Assembly: GCF_007856155.1 (NCBI RefSeq)
Contig: NZ_CP042266.1
Span: 5,890,001-5,954,000, forward strand
Direction: 5' to 3'
DNA: 64,000 nucleotides
DNA from: Streptomyces qinzhouensis
GTDB taxonomy: Bacteria; Actinomycetota; Actinomycetes; Streptomycetales; Streptomycetaceae
In this document: positions 16,593-25,776 of the stretch, piece by piece
Numbering within the stretch: the stretch's first letter is position 1
Layout of the letters: each line of letters opens with the position of its first letter
Notes under the pieces: generated by a model
Databases searched by the model: none
The model's input: the letters and a program-made list of their open reading frames with translations, nothing else
Told to the model about the DNA's origin: nothing
Program-made: the position numbers and the translations under genes

Positions 16593-18083
16593 ATGACCTC
16601 CTCTTCATCCCCTTCCCAGGACCAGCGGAACTCCGCTCACACGCGCACCGAGAGCCTTCGGGCCGATGCCCTGATGGAAGAGGACGTCGCCTGGAGCCAC
16701 GGGGTCGACGGAGAGCGGGACGGCGAGCAGTTCGACCGCTCCGATCGCGCGGCGCTGCGGCGCGTGGCGGGCCTCTCCACCGAACTCGAGGACGTCACCG
16801 AGGTCGAGTACCGCCAGCTGCGTCTGGAGCGCGTCGTCCTGGTCGGAGTCTGGACCTCCGGGACGGTGCAGGACGCGGAGAACTCCCTCGCGGAGCTCGC
16901 CGCCCTCGCGGAGACGGCCGGCGCCCTGGTGCTCGACGGCGTCATCCAGCGCCGTGACAAGCCCGATCCGGCCACCTACATCGGTTCGGGCAAGGCTCTG
17001 GAGCTGCGGGACATCGTCCTGGAGTCCGGCGCGGACACGGTCGTCTGCGACGGTGAGCTCTCGCCGGGCCAGCTCATCCATCTCGAGGACGTCGTCAAGG
17101 TCAAGGTCGTCGACCGGACGGCTCTGATCCTCGACATCTTCGCCCAGCACGCCAAGTCGCGGGAGGGCAAGGCGCAGGTCGCGCTCGCCCAGATGCAGTA
17201 CATGCTGCCCAGGCTGCGCGGCTGGGGCCAGTCGCTGTCCCGGCAGATGGGTGGCGGCGGCGGTGGCGGCATGGCCACCCGCGGCCCCGGTGAGACCAAG
17301 ATCGAAACGGATCGGCGCCGGATCCGCGAGAAGATGGCGAAGATGCGCCGGGAGATCGCGGAGATGAAGACCGGCCGCGAGATCAAGCGGCAGGAACGGC
17401 GGCGCAACAAGGTTCCGTCGGTCGCCATCGCCGGTTACACCAACGCCGGAAAGTCCTCCCTGCTCAACCGGCTCACCGGCGCCGGTGTCCTGGTGGAGAA
17501 CTCCCTGTTCGCCACCCTGGACCCGACGGTCCGCCGGGCCGAGACACCGAGCGGCCGCGTGTACACCCTTGCCGATACGGTCGGATTCGTCCGGCACCTT
17601 CCGCACCATCTCGTCGAGGCCTTCCGCTCCACGATGGAGGAGGTCGCCGACGCGGATCTGATCCTCCATGTGGTCGACGGATCCCACCCCGTGCCGGAGG
17701 AGCAGCTCGCCGCCGTGCGCGAGGTCATCCGCGATGTGGGCGCGGTCAACGTGCCCGAGATCGTGGTGATCAACAAGGCGGACGCGGCCGATCCGGTGGT
17801 GCTCCAGAGGTTGCTGCGCATCGAGCGGCGGGCGATCGCCGTATCCGCGCGCAGCGGTGCGGGCATCGACGAGCTGCTGGGCCTGATCGACCTCGAACTG
17901 CCGAGGCCGGAGGTCCAGGTCGAAGCCCTCGTGCCGTACACCGAGGGAGGACTGGTCTCCCGGGTCCATGCGGACGGCGAGATCCTCTCCGAGGAGCACA
18001 CCTCGGAAGGCACCCTGCTCAAGGCACGGGTCCACGAGGAGCTGGCCTCGGCTCTGGCGCCGTACGCCCTGGTCGGAAGCTGA
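16593..18083 (+). CDS. hflX: Ribosome-associated GTPase HflX
   Basis: 496 residues. HflX binds the 50S subunit and splits or rescues stalled ribosomes. The order is: a strain-variable N-terminus of about 85 residues, HflX subdomain I (VVLDG..RRDKPDPATYIGSGK), the glycine-rich linker SRQMGGGGGGGMATRGPGETK, a basic coiled-coil segment, and the G domain with G1 GYTNAGKSS (near residue 281), G3 ADTVGFVRHLP and G4 VVINKAD. AAGGA lies 5 nt before the ATG at 16593. A strong hairpin follows the stop. The gene is isolated from neighbours. Confidence 0.96.
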   Translation: MTSSSSPSQDQRNSAHTRTESLRADALMEEDVAWSHGVDGERDGEQFDRSDRAALRRVAGLSTELEDVTEVEYRQLRLERVVLVGVWTSGTVQDAENSLAELAALAETAGALVLDGVIQRRDKPDPATYIGSGKALELRDIVLESGADTVVCDGELSPGQLIHLEDVVKVKVVDRTALILDIFAQHAKSREGKAQVALAQMQYMLPRLRGWGQSLSRQMGGGGGGGMATRGPGETKIETDRRRIREKMAKMRREIAEMKTGREIKRQERRRNKVPSVAIAGYTNAGKSSLLNRLTGAGVLVENSLFATLDPTVRRAETPSGRVYTLADTVGFVRHLPHHLVEAFRSTMEEVADADLILHVVDGSHPVPEEQLAAVREVIRDVGAVNVPEIVVINKADAADPVVLQRLLRIERRAIAVSARSGAGIDELLGLIDLELPRPEVQVEALVPYTEGGLVSRVHADGEILSEEHTSEGTLLKARVHEELASALAPYALVGS

Positions 18084-18110
18084 GCCGCACCGGCCGACCG
18101 TAAGACTGAA

Positions 18111-18153
18111 CGACCGCGCCCGCCCCTCTCGCACGAGGGGGCGGGCGCGGTCG
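18111..18153. terminator. Bidirectional terminator after hflX
   Basis: 18-bp stem (18111-18128 with 18135-18153, one bulged G, loop TCGCAC) between hflX and the convergent protease gene. Confidence 0.85.
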
Positions 18154-18204
18154 TCCGCCGTCGAGCCGCTGGTACGGCGCTTCCGCGGGCCGGCGCGGCC
18201 GGTC

Positions 18205-19431
18205 TCAGGGCCGGGGCGCGTACTTCGCGCTCACCGAGGTGTAGACGCGCTCGGCGTCCTTGCCGAGCCGGGGTCCCGCGAGCCACACCGGGTCGGCCGG
18301 GCCGATGGACGTGTTGGAGACCAGGACGGGTGTCCCCGCCCGGTCGGTGACCCAGCCGCCACCCGATGAGCCGCCGGTCATGGTGCAACCCATGCGCCAC
18401 ATCACCGGGGCGCCGGTGTCGAAGACGAACCGCCCGGGCCGGTCGGTGCAGGAGTGCATGAGCGCCCCGTCGTACGGCGCCGCCGCCGGGTAGCCACGGA
18501 TGCCGAGGGATGTGACCCGATGCGCCTCGGGGGCCGCGAAGTCGACCTCCAGGGCGGATCCGACGGTCTCCTCGAGAGAAGCGGTGCCCGCTTCGGGCTC
18601 TACATGCAGCACTGCGTAGTCGTAGGGGGCGCCGGTGCCGTCCGCGGGATCGCCGGTGGCGATCCACCGGTCGGAGGTCGCCACCCAGTCCGCCCAGAAC
18701 GTGCCGTAAGGGGCCACGTCCTCAGGGGCCGCGGTGGCCAGCTCCCGGGCCGGCAGACCACCGGAGTTGTAGGCGGGGACGAAGGCGATGTTGCGGTACC
18801 AGCCGCCCTTGCCGCCCGCGTGGACGCAGTGTCCGGCGGTCCACACGAGATTCGACCTGCCCGGGTTGGCCGGGTCCTTCACGACCGTGGCGGAACAGAC
18901 CATCGTGCCCTCGGGGGCGTCGAAGAAGACCTTGCCCGAGGTCGCCGCGTGCTGCCGGTAAGGGGTTCGCTCCGGCTCGGCCTCGACGGCGGCGGGCTCC
19001 GGATCCGATCCGTCCTCCGCCACGGGCGCGGTGTCCGGTTCGACGGTCCGGTCCGGCGGCTCGGCCGCGACCATCCGGTCGGGCTTCCACAGATCGTCGA
19101 TCACCGGGTTGACGAACTCGTCCGACTCCCGGCGCCATGTGCCCCGGTCCCAGTTCTTCCACTCGCCCGCACGCCATTTCCGGTCGGCGGTCCCGCCGCG
19201 GCGCGGGTCCTCCGACCGGGCGGGGGAGGGGCTCCGGGAAGCCGTGGTGGGGTGTCCGGCCGGCGGGACCGGTGCTGAGGAGGGCGACGGCGGTGCGCTG
19301 CCGGTGCCGGCGGACGGGGCCGAGGCGGCCACCGGCTCGCCGGACGACCGGTCATCGCCCAGCCCGCAGGCCGTCGTGAGGGCCAGCGCGCCGACCAGAC
19401 CGGCGGTCAGCAGCGGGCGTATGGATCGCAT
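18205..19431 (-). CDS. Lipoprotein trypsin-like serine peptidase, copy 1
   Basis: 408 residues. The lipoprotein signal MRSIRPLLTAGLVGALALTT-AC puts the lipid on Cys22. A long Ser/Pro/acidic disordered region (about 25-190, with AGEWKNWDRGTW inside) precedes a chymotrypsin-fold domain. The triad is seen as His in WTAGHCVH, Asp in YDYAVLHV and Ser in GGSSGGGW. The chosen ATG at 19431 starts the signal peptide, with AGGAG 11 nt upstream. It is a tandem paralogue of the next gene (19657-20832): the catalytic domains align closely and share a nearly identical DNA tract, while the N-terminal regions are very different. The substrate is unknown. Confidence 0.88.
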   Translation of the reverse strand: MRSIRPLLTAGLVGALALTTACGLGDDRSSGEPVAASAPSAGTGSAPPSPSSAPVPPAGHPTTASRSPSPARSEDPRRGGTADRKWRAGEWKNWDRGTWRRESDEFVNPVIDDLWKPDRMVAAEPPDRTVEPDTAPVAEDGSDPEPAAVEAEPERTPYRQHAATSGKVFFDAPEGTMVCSATVVKDPANPGRSNLVWTAGHCVHAGGKGGWYRNIAFVPAYNSGGLPARELATAAPEDVAPYGTFWADWVATSDRWIATGDPADGTGAPYDYAVLHVEPEAGTASLEETVGSALEVDFAAPEAHRVTSLGIRGYPAAAPYDGALMHSCTDRPGRFVFDTGAPVMWRMGCTMTGGSSGGGWVTDRAGTPVLVSNTSIGPADPVWLAGPRLGKDAERVYTSVSAKYAPRP

Positions 19432-19656
19432 GGGGGACGGATCTCCTGGGTGGTACGGGACGGGTGTCCCCCGAGAAGGAGGGGACGGATACGGGTCCCG
19501 TACCGGCAAAAGGCACGGGACCCGGTGAATCGAAGGCCGGCCGGGGCGCCCGGGCACGATGGTGCCCGGGGTACCCACTCGGCCGCGGCGCCGGAGGAGC
19601 CGCGGGCCCGGCTTCGGGGCGGACGGCGCTGCCCCGCGTACCCGGCCGGGGATGCG

Positions 19657-20832
19657 CTAGCGGCCCGCGAACTTCTTGCTGACCGCTTCGTAGACGCCCT
19701 TGGCTTCTTTGCCGAGGCGGGGACCGGCGAGCCAGCCGGCCGACACCGGGCCGATGGAGGTGTTGGACACCAGCACCGGCTTGCCGTCGGCGCCCTTGGT
19801 GAGCCAGCCGCCGCCGGACGAACCGGCGGTCATGGTGCAGCCGATGCGGTACATGGTCGGCTCGTCGGCCTTGACGGAGAGCCGGCCGGGCCGGTCGGCG
19901 CACTGGAACAGCCGCTGGCCGTCGAAGGGCGGGCCCGCCGGATAGCCGGTCGCCTCCAGCCGGTCGATCTTCGCGGTGGCAGGGGCGTTGAAGTCGACCT
20001 CGACCGCCGAACCGACTGTCTCCTCCAGCGACTTGGCCGTGCCGCCCTTCTCGGGCGTCACATGGATGACGGCGAAGTCGTAGGGCGCGCCACGACCGCC
20101 GGAGGTGGCACCCTCCTTGATCCACTGGTCCGAGGTCTGGGCCCAGTCGCCCCACCACACACCGTGCGGGGCGACCTCGGTCTTCGGCACGCTCTCCAGC
20201 CGTGCGGTGGGCCTCGCCCGGTCGTTGTACGACGGGACGAAGGCGATGTTGCGGTACCAGCCGCCCTTGCTGCCCGCGTGGACGCAGTGTCCGGCGGTCC
20301 ATACAAGATTCGACCTGCCCGGGTTGGCCGGGTCCTTCACGACCGTGGCGGAGCAGACCATCGAACCCTTCGGGCCGTCGAAGAAGACCTTGCCCGCCTC
20401 GGGCGCGTTACCGCGGTACGGGGCGTTCACCGCCCGGGCCTCGACCCGGCGCGGGGTCGGGTCGGTGACTCCCTGGTCGCCGGAGATGTCGTTGTCGGTG
20501 GGCTGCTCCGGCTTGTCGGCGTCCCGCATACGGTCCGGGTCCCACAGACCTTCGATGATCGGGTTGATGAAGTCCCTGGCTTCGCGGAGCCAGGTCTCCC
20601 GGTCCCAGTTCTTCCACTCGCCGTTCCGCCAGGCGTCGACGTCGATCCCGTGCTCCTTGAGCCGGTTCTTCAGATCGTCGGGTATGGGGATTCCGGCGGC
20701 GTCGGTGGGCAGGCTCGTGGGCAGCTTCGGCCCGTCGCCTGCGGAGTTCTCGCTGCCGCCGCATCCGGTGGCCGTCAGCGCGAGGGCCACGGCGATCGAG
20801 GCCGCCGCCAGCGTCGGGCGAATGGGTCGCAT
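19657..20832 (-). CDS. Lipoprotein trypsin-like serine peptidase, copy 2
   Basis: 391 residues, paralogue of the downstream gene on the same strand. The signal MRPIRPTLAAASIAVALALT-ATGC puts the lipid on Cys24. The N-terminal region carries NGEWKNWDRETW, the only motif clearly shared with copy 1 outside the protease domain. Triad: His in WTAGHCVH, Asp in YDFAVIHV, Ser in AGSSGGGW. The ATG at 20832 follows a weak GGGGA ribosome site. It may be cotranscribed with copy 1 across a 225-nt gap. Both proteins should face the outer side of the membrane. Confidence 0.88.
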   Translation of the reverse strand: MRPIRPTLAAASIAVALALTATGCGGSENSAGDGPKLPTSLPTDAAGIPIPDDLKNRLKEHGIDVDAWRNGEWKNWDRETWLREARDFINPIIEGLWDPDRMRDADKPEQPTDNDISGDQGVTDPTPRRVEARAVNAPYRGNAPEAGKVFFDGPKGSMVCSATVVKDPANPGRSNLVWTAGHCVHAGSKGGWYRNIAFVPSYNDRARPTARLESVPKTEVAPHGVWWGDWAQTSDQWIKEGATSGGRGAPYDFAVIHVTPEKGGTAKSLEETVGSAVEVDFNAPATAKIDRLEATGYPAGPPFDGQRLFQCADRPGRLSVKADEPTMYRIGCTMTAGSSGGGWLTKGADGKPVLVSNTSIGPVSAGWLAGPRLGKEAKGVYEAVSKKFAGR

Positions 20833-21445
20833 GTCTGATCCCCCTGGTGAGCATCGGTGCTTCGGTGGCTGCCGGGCCGGGGCACTGCCGGTCCGGCCCG
20901 GCCCGCCCGGCGAACTGCCGAGGCGGCCCGACGGAGCCGCCGGGAACCTTACAAGGTCGCGGGGCACCGGGAACGGCGGGGCCGCACAAGGAACTTCCGG
21001 AGCTCCGTGATCCCCGGCCGCCACCTCGCCGGCAAGGAGGGGTACGGGCGCCGCAGGGACAGTGTTCAGCCCGGGCGGGTGCCGCGGGGGAGCCGTACCC
21101 GATGTGCGACGCATCTGTTACAGCGCAACAGGCACCACCGGCGGACCCACCGCCGCGGCCCTCACCGAAACCCGCACGGTCCGCCGAGGCTCCGGACGAC
21201 GATTCGGCCCGACCGTCCGGCCCGACCGACCAACTCGACCGGCCGCCTGCCCGCCTGCCTGCGCGCCCGGCTGTCGGCGAGGGCGCCGGCGGGCCCGGGG
21301 GCCGCACCGCCCGGTGCTCGCGGGCGCGAGCGGGCGCCCGCGGCGAGGGAGCGAATCCCCGGATCCGCGCCCCACCGCACTCGTGGGAGTGGATCCGGCG
21401 GGATCGGGACGCTCTGTCAGTCGTGGCACGTATGGTGGTCGGCCT
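20833..21445. other. Long divergent gap between protease copy 2 and the helicase
   Basis: 613 nt. It contains several open frames on both strands, but they are Arg/Pro/Gly-rich readings of high-GC DNA with no start-site or domain support. It must hold promoters for both flanking genes. The hexamer TATGGT at 21431-21436 is 9 nt before the helicase ATG and may be its -10 box. I see no RNA gene. Confidence 0.5.
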
Positions 21446-23416
21446 ATGACGAAGCCATCCCTCCCCGAACTCCTCCATGCCGCCGTAGCCTCTGTCGGCG
21501 GCGTGGAACGCCCAGGTCAGGTCAGCATGGCCGAGGCCGTTGCCGAAGCCGTCGAGGACGGCACCCACCTGCTCGTCCAGGCGGGTACCGGCACCGGTAA
21601 GTCCCTCGGCTATCTGGTTCCGTCCCTGGCCCACGGGGAGCCGGTCGTCATCGCCACCGCGACGCTCGCGTTGCAGCGGCAGCTCGTCGAGCGCGATCTG
21701 CCGCGTACGGTCGAAGCGCTCCACCCCCTTCTGCGCCGGCGGCCGGAGTTCGCCATGCTGAAGGGGAGGTCGAACTACCTCTGTCTGCACCGGCTCCATG
21801 AGGGCGTTCCCCAGGACGAGGAGGAAGGGCTGTTCGACCCCTTCGAGGCCGCGGTGCCCACCAGCAAGCTCGGGCAGGATCTGCTGCGGCTGAAGGACTG
21901 GGCCGACGAGACCGAGACCGGTGACCGGGACGCGCTGACGCCCGGTGTCTCCGACCGGGCCTGGGGGCAGGTGTCGGTCTCCTCCCGGGAGTGCCTCGGC
22001 GCGAGCAAATGCGCATACGGAGCGGAGTGCTTCGCGGAGATGGCCCGCGAGCGCGCCAAGCTCGCGGAGGTCGTCGTCACCAATCACGCCCTGCTCGCCA
22101 TCGATGCGATCGAGGGCGCACCGGTGCTCCCGCCGCACGAGGTGCTGATCATCGACGAGGCCCATGAACTGGTCTCCCGGGTCACCGGCGCCGCCACCGG
22201 CGAGCTCACGCCCGGCCAGGTCAACCGTGCCGTCCGCCGGGCCGCCAAACTGGTGAACGAGAAGGCTGCCGATGCCCTTCAGACGGCCGCCGAGACCTTT
22301 GAGCGCGTCATGGAGCTGGCATTGCCGGGGCGGCTCGAAGAGATTCCCGAGGATCTGGGCTATGCACTGCTCGCGCTGCGGGACGCGGCCCGTCAGGTGA
22401 TCTCGGCGCTGGGCGCCACCCGCGACAAGTCCGTCCAGGACGAGGACGCGGTGCGCAAGCAGGCTCTGGCCTCCGTGGAGAGCGTTCACGATGTGACCGA
22501 GCGCATCACCCAGGGTTCCGAGTTCGACGTCGTCTGGTACGAGCGTCATGATCGCTTCGGTGCTTCCCTGCGAGTGGCTCCGCTGAAGGTGTCAGGACTG
22601 CTGCGGGAGAAGCTGTTCACCGACAGGTCGGTGGTGCTGACCTCCGCGACGCTCCAGCTCGGCGGCGATTTCAACGGGGTCGGGGCGTCCCTGGGCCTGC
22701 CCCCCGAGGGCACCGAGGGCGACGATGTCCCGCAGTGGAAGGGGCTGGACGTCGGCTCGCCGTTCGACTACCGCAAGCAGGGGATCCTCTATGTCGCCCG
22801 CCATCTGGCGCCGCCGGGCCGGGAGGGCTCGCGCGGGGACATGATGGACGAGCTCGCGGAACTGGTGGAGGCGGCCGGGGGGCGGACCCTGGGGCTGTTC
22901 TCGTCGATGCGGGCCGCCCAGGCGGCCGCCGAGGAGCTGCGCTCCCGGCTCGACCATCCGATTCTTCTCCAGGGAGAGGAAACCCTCGGCGAGCTGATCA
23001 AGAATTTCGCGGCCGACCCCGGGACATGTCTCTTCGGGACGCTCTCGCTCTGGCAGGGGGTGGATGTCCCCGGGCCGAGCTGCCAATTGGTGATCATGGA
23101 CCGGATTCCCTTTCCCCGGCCTGACGACCCCCTGATGAGTGCACGCCAGAAGGCGGTCGAGGAGGACGGCGGTAATGGCTTTATGGCCGTGGCGGCCACG
23201 CATGCGGCCCTGCTGATGGCCCAGGGGGCGGGGCGTCTGGTGCGGGCGACGGGGGACCGGGGCGTCGTGGCGGTGCTCGACCCCCGGCTGGCCAATGCCC
23301 GCTACGGAGGGTTTCTGCGGGCCTCGCTGCCGGATTTCTGGTACACCACCGACCGTAATCAGGTGCGCCGGTCGCTGGCGTCGATCGACGCCACGGCGAA
23401 GGCCGACAAGGCATAG
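21446..23416 (+). CDS. DinG/YoaA-type ATP-dependent DNA helicase (XPD-like)
   Basis: 656 residues, superfamily 2 helicase with an iron-sulfur cluster. Walker A is QAGTGTGKSLGYL (about residues 45-57); four cluster Cys appear as NYLCLHR, RECLG, SKCAYGAEC; the DEAH box is IIDEAHEL; motif VI is near QGAGRLVRATGDRG. The first 128 residues of the longer open frame are dropped because the helicase begins MTKPSLPELLHAAVASVGG. DinG in E. coli is SOS-induced, and here the gene is convergent with lexA, but I see no LexA box directly upstream. A hairpin at 23438-23467 separates it from lexA. Confidence 0.92.
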   Translation: MTKPSLPELLHAAVASVGGVERPGQVSMAEAVAEAVEDGTHLLVQAGTGTGKSLGYLVPSLAHGEPVVIATATLALQRQLVERDLPRTVEALHPLLRRRPEFAMLKGRSNYLCLHRLHEGVPQDEEEGLFDPFEAAVPTSKLGQDLLRLKDWADETETGDRDALTPGVSDRAWGQVSVSSRECLGASKCAYGAECFAEMARERAKLAEVVVTNHALLAIDAIEGAPVLPPHEVLIIDEAHELVSRVTGAATGELTPGQVNRAVRRAAKLVNEKAADALQTAAETFERVMELALPGRLEEIPEDLGYALLALRDAARQVISALGATRDKSVQDEDAVRKQALASVESVHDVTERITQGSEFDVVWYERHDRFGASLRVAPLKVSGLLREKLFTDRSVVLTSATLQLGGDFNGVGASLGLPPEGTEGDDVPQWKGLDVGSPFDYRKQGILYVARHLAPPGREGSRGDMMDELAELVEAAGGRTLGLFSSMRAAQAAAEELRSRLDHPILLQGEETLGELIKNFAADPGTCLFGTLSLWQGVDVPGPSCQLVIMDRIPFPRPDDPLMSARQKAVEEDGGNGFMAVAATHAALLMAQGAGRLVRATGDRGVVAVLDPRLANARYGGFLRASLPDFWYTTDRNQVRRSLASIDATAKADKA

Positions 23417-23437
23417 GCGACTGCCGGACCCGCCCGG

Positions 23438-23467
23438 TCACCGGGCCGTCGAACGGCGGCCCGGTGA
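23438..23467. terminator. Bidirectional terminator between the helicase gene and lexA
   Basis: Perfect 11-bp inverted repeat TCACCGGGCCG (23438-23448) / CGGCCCGGTGA (23457-23467) with an 8-nt loop, in the 130-nt gap between two convergent genes. Confidence 0.75.
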
Positions 23468-23546
23468 GGCGGCAGGGAAGAGGCTGACGATTCGGGGCCC
23501 CGGGACCGGCGCAGTGGGTCCCGGGGCCGGTCTGGGCCGACGGGTG

Positions 23547-24341
23547 TCACACCCGCCGCAGCACGGCGACAACTTTGCCGAGGATGGTCGCCTCGTCGCC
23601 GGGGATGGGCTGGTAGGCGGCATTGTGGGGGAGCAGCCACACATGGCCGTTCTCCCGCTTGAAGCGCTTGACCGTGGCCTCGCCGTCCAGCATGGCGGCG
23701 ACGATGTCGCCGTTCTCCGCGACGGGCTGACGGCGGACGGTCACCCAGTCACCGTCGCAGATCGCGGCCTCGATCATGGAGTCACCGACGACCTTGAGGA
23801 CGAACAGCTCTCCGTCGCCGACGAGCTGGCGCGGCAGCGGGAACACGTCCTCGACCGACTCCTCGGCGAGGATCGGGCCGCCGGCCGCGATCCGGCCCAC
23901 CAGCGGAACGTACGAAGCGGCGGGCTTCCCGGTGGTGTCCGTCGGCTGGGCGCTGGGCTGGTCCGAGCCTCGTACCTCATAGGCCCGGGGGCGGTGCGGG
24001 TCGCGGCGGAGGAAGCCCTTGCGCTCCAGCGCCATCAGCTGATGGGCGACGGACGATGTGCTGGAGAGCCCCACCGCCTGGCCGATCTCCCGCATCGACG
24101 GCGGGTAGCCGCGTCGCTGCACTGAGTCGCGGATGACCTCGATGACCCGCCGCTGCCGATCGGTGAGCCCCGTGCTGTCCGCCCTGATTCCTGGAGGCCG
24201 GCCGGGCAGTGCCCGCGTTGGCCGAGAGGGCTCCGAGCCCTCGGCGGCCGAGCCGGCGTCGCCCAAGGCGTGCACCGGTTCGAAACGGCTCTGGGGGCGG
24301 TCATGGGCGGTGAAGATGGCACTGTCTGCGGTGGTGGTCAT
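23547..24341 (-). CDS. lexA: SOS repressor LexA
   Basis: 264 residues. After a long (about 55 residues) actinobacterial N-terminal extension, the winged helix reads [40 protein letters not shown]. The autocleavage site is Ala-Gly in GRIAAGGPI; the catalytic dyad is Ser in [11 protein letters not shown] and Lys in EATVKRF. The ATG at 24341 has a GAGAGGGG ribosome site. A LexA operator lies 63 nt upstream (24404-24417), so autoregulation is expected. It represses DNA-damage genes; convergent with a DinG-like helicase and next to nrdR-nrdJ. Confidence 0.97.
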   Translation of the reverse strand: MTTTADSAIFTAHDRPQSRFEPVHALGDAGSAAEGSEPSRPTRALPGRPPGIRADSTGLTDRQRRVIEVIRDSVQRRGYPPSMREIGQAVGLSSTSSVAHQLMALERKGFLRRDPHRPRAYEVRGSDQPSAQPTDTTGKPAASYVPLVGRIAAGGPILAEESVEDVFPLPRQLVGDGELFVLKVVGDSMIEAAICDGDWVTVRRQPVAENGDIVAAMLDGEATVKRFKRENGHVWLLPHNAAYQPIPGDEATILGKVVAVLRRV

Positions 24342-24403
24342 GTCGGCCCCTCTCGAATGGTCTCCCTGGCTGGACAACGGTAGTTGGTTTCGAAAGGTTG
24401 CGC

Positions 24404-24417
24404 CAAACACACGTTCG
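24404..24417 (-). promoter_or_regulatory. LexA operator (SOS box) of lexA
   Basis: CAAAC-ACAC-GTTCG matches the Gram-positive SOS box CGAAC-N4-GTTCG with one mismatch. It lies 63 nt upstream of the lexA start. Confidence 0.8.
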
Positions 24418-24929
24418 AGTGAAAAAACGCTGATTGCCTTACCTGCACATGCGTTTGGGTGTATGTGTCGGTGGTGGCTCCGCAACGGCGGCCGAGATCG
24501 CCGTCCGGCGGTCCGAATCGGGAGCCCGAGTCGGCGGCCGGGGCGGTGGCGCCCGGGGGTGCCGGCAGGCCGTATCCGGGAGGGTCGCGCCCTCGTGGTC
24601 CAGTCTCGCATTCCATCCCCCGGAATCGGCGGATCCCCGGCGTGTCCCGTAGTCTCGTGGTCGAGTCCGTCCCGGCCGCGGGGCCTCGCCCGGCCGGGTC
24701 CTGTGGGCGCCGCGCCCCGCTCCGCGCACCCCGCAGGAATGCCGGACCGCCGTCCCGTGCGGCGGCATGTGTCGGCGCCCGCGGTGCCGGGTGCCGGTTC
24801 CCGTGCCGAGGTGTCGCGAACCGGGCCCCGGAGCCCGTCGCGCGTACGGTGCCGTGGTGTCACCGGCCGTACGCCGTCCGCGACCAATCCGCCCCACGCG
24901 ACACGCGCTGTGAGGGGTATCCCGGGCAA

Positions 24930-24979
24930 ACCCCATATGTAGTGGTTGGATTGGGGGTGCCGCCCACAAGTTGTGGTCC
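24930..24979 (+). promoter_or_regulatory. Candidate tandem NrdR boxes upstream of nrdR-nrdJ
   Basis: Box 1, ACCCCATATGTAGTGG (24930-24945), agrees with the NrdR consensus ACACWATATATWGTGT at 12 of 16 positions. A weaker dyad, CCACAAGTTGTGG (24964-24976), follows about three helical turns later. NrdR is known to bind paired boxes before ribonucleotide reductase genes in Streptomyces. A TATGCT hexamer at 25008-25013 may be the -10 box. Confidence 0.6.
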
Positions 24980-25088
24980 CCGGTGCTCCAAGGCTCAGGC
25001 CATCGCCTATGCTTGGGCTTGCTCCAAAGGGCTGCGGCCGGGTTTGCCGGGGCTGTTCAGTCGTGCCGTGAGGGAGGGTTTGGGAACC

Positions 25089-25598
25089 ATGCACTGCCCT
25101 TTCTGCAGGCACCCCGACAGTCGGGTCGTCGACAGCCGTACGACCGACGACGGAACGTCGATCCGGCGCCGTCGGCAGTGCCCCGACTGCTCCCGCCGTT
25201 TCACCACGGTGGAGACCGCCTCGCTCATGGTGATCAAGCGCAGCGGCGTCACGGAGCCCTTCAGCCGTACCAAGGTCATCTCCGGTGTGCGCAAGGCATG
25301 CCAGGGGCGACCGGTCACCGAGGACGCCCTCGCCCAACTCGGCCAGCGGGTCGAGGAGGCGGTGCGCGCCACCGGAAGCGCCGAGCTGACCACCCACGAC
25401 GTGGGTATGGCCATACTCGGCCCCTTGCAGGAACTCGACCTCGTCGCGTACCTGCGCTTTGCATCCGTCTACCGGGCGTTCGATTCGCTCGAGGATTTCG
25501 AGGCCGCCATCGCGGAGCTCCGGGTGCGGCGGCCGGTCGCGGAAGACGGGAGCGGCGGGGTCCCCGGGGTCCCCGTTCCCGCCCGGGCCACCGACTGA
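25089..25598 (+). CDS. nrdR: Transcriptional repressor NrdR
   Basis: 169 residues. It represses ribonucleotide reductase genes when (d)ATP fills its ATP-cone. The N-terminal zinc ribbon has CPFC and CPDC ([17 protein letters not shown].. [13 protein letters not shown]), followed by the ATP-cone domain (about residues 46-136). The C-terminal tail is Pro/Val-rich. The ATG at 25089 is preceded by GGGAGGG. nrdJ follows 178 nt later on the same strand; the nrdR-nrdJ pair is the known Streptomyces arrangement (SCO5804-SCO5805). Confidence 0.97.
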   Translation: MHCPFCRHPDSRVVDSRTTDDGTSIRRRRQCPDCSRRFTTVETASLMVIKRSGVTEPFSRTKVISGVRKACQGRPVTEDALAQLGQRVEEAVRATGSAELTTHDVGMAILGPLQELDLVAYLRFASVYRAFDSLEDFEAAIAELRVRRPVAEDGSGGVPGVPVPARATD

Positions 25599-25776
25599 CG
25601 CGACCGCACGGCGGTCCGGTCCCGGCTCGCCGGGCATCCGGCCGGCCGGGGGCGGCGGCGACAGCTCCGCAACAACACCGACCGTGAGCGCTCGGCGCGC
25701 ACGGTATCCAAGACAGACAGTGCCACGGGAAGATCTGGGCACTTCAGGGCGTTTTTGCCCGTAAATGGGAGGCGGC

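Larger units (their letters stand above)
24342..25088. other. Divergent lexA-nrdR regulatory region
   Basis: 747 nt. It holds the LexA operator (24404-24417) near lexA, candidate NrdR boxes (24930-24979) and a TATGCT -10 (25008-25013) near nrdR. The middle part, about 24430-24920, shows only unsupported open frames and no domain. Confidence 0.6.

Noticed and set aside
20408..22549. 713-residue open frame across the protease/helicase gap
   Set aside because: Runs antisense through the helicase and out of frame into the protease gene; no domain. High-GC DNA gives long random frames.
23179..23182. TTA in the helicase gene
   Set aside because: It spans codons TTT-ATG and is out of frame, so it is not a bldA codon.
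24459..25088. In-frame extension of nrdR of 210 codons
   Set aside because: NrdR is known to start at the zinc ribbon MHCPFC, which has its own ribosome site; the extension crosses the NrdR boxes and promoter.
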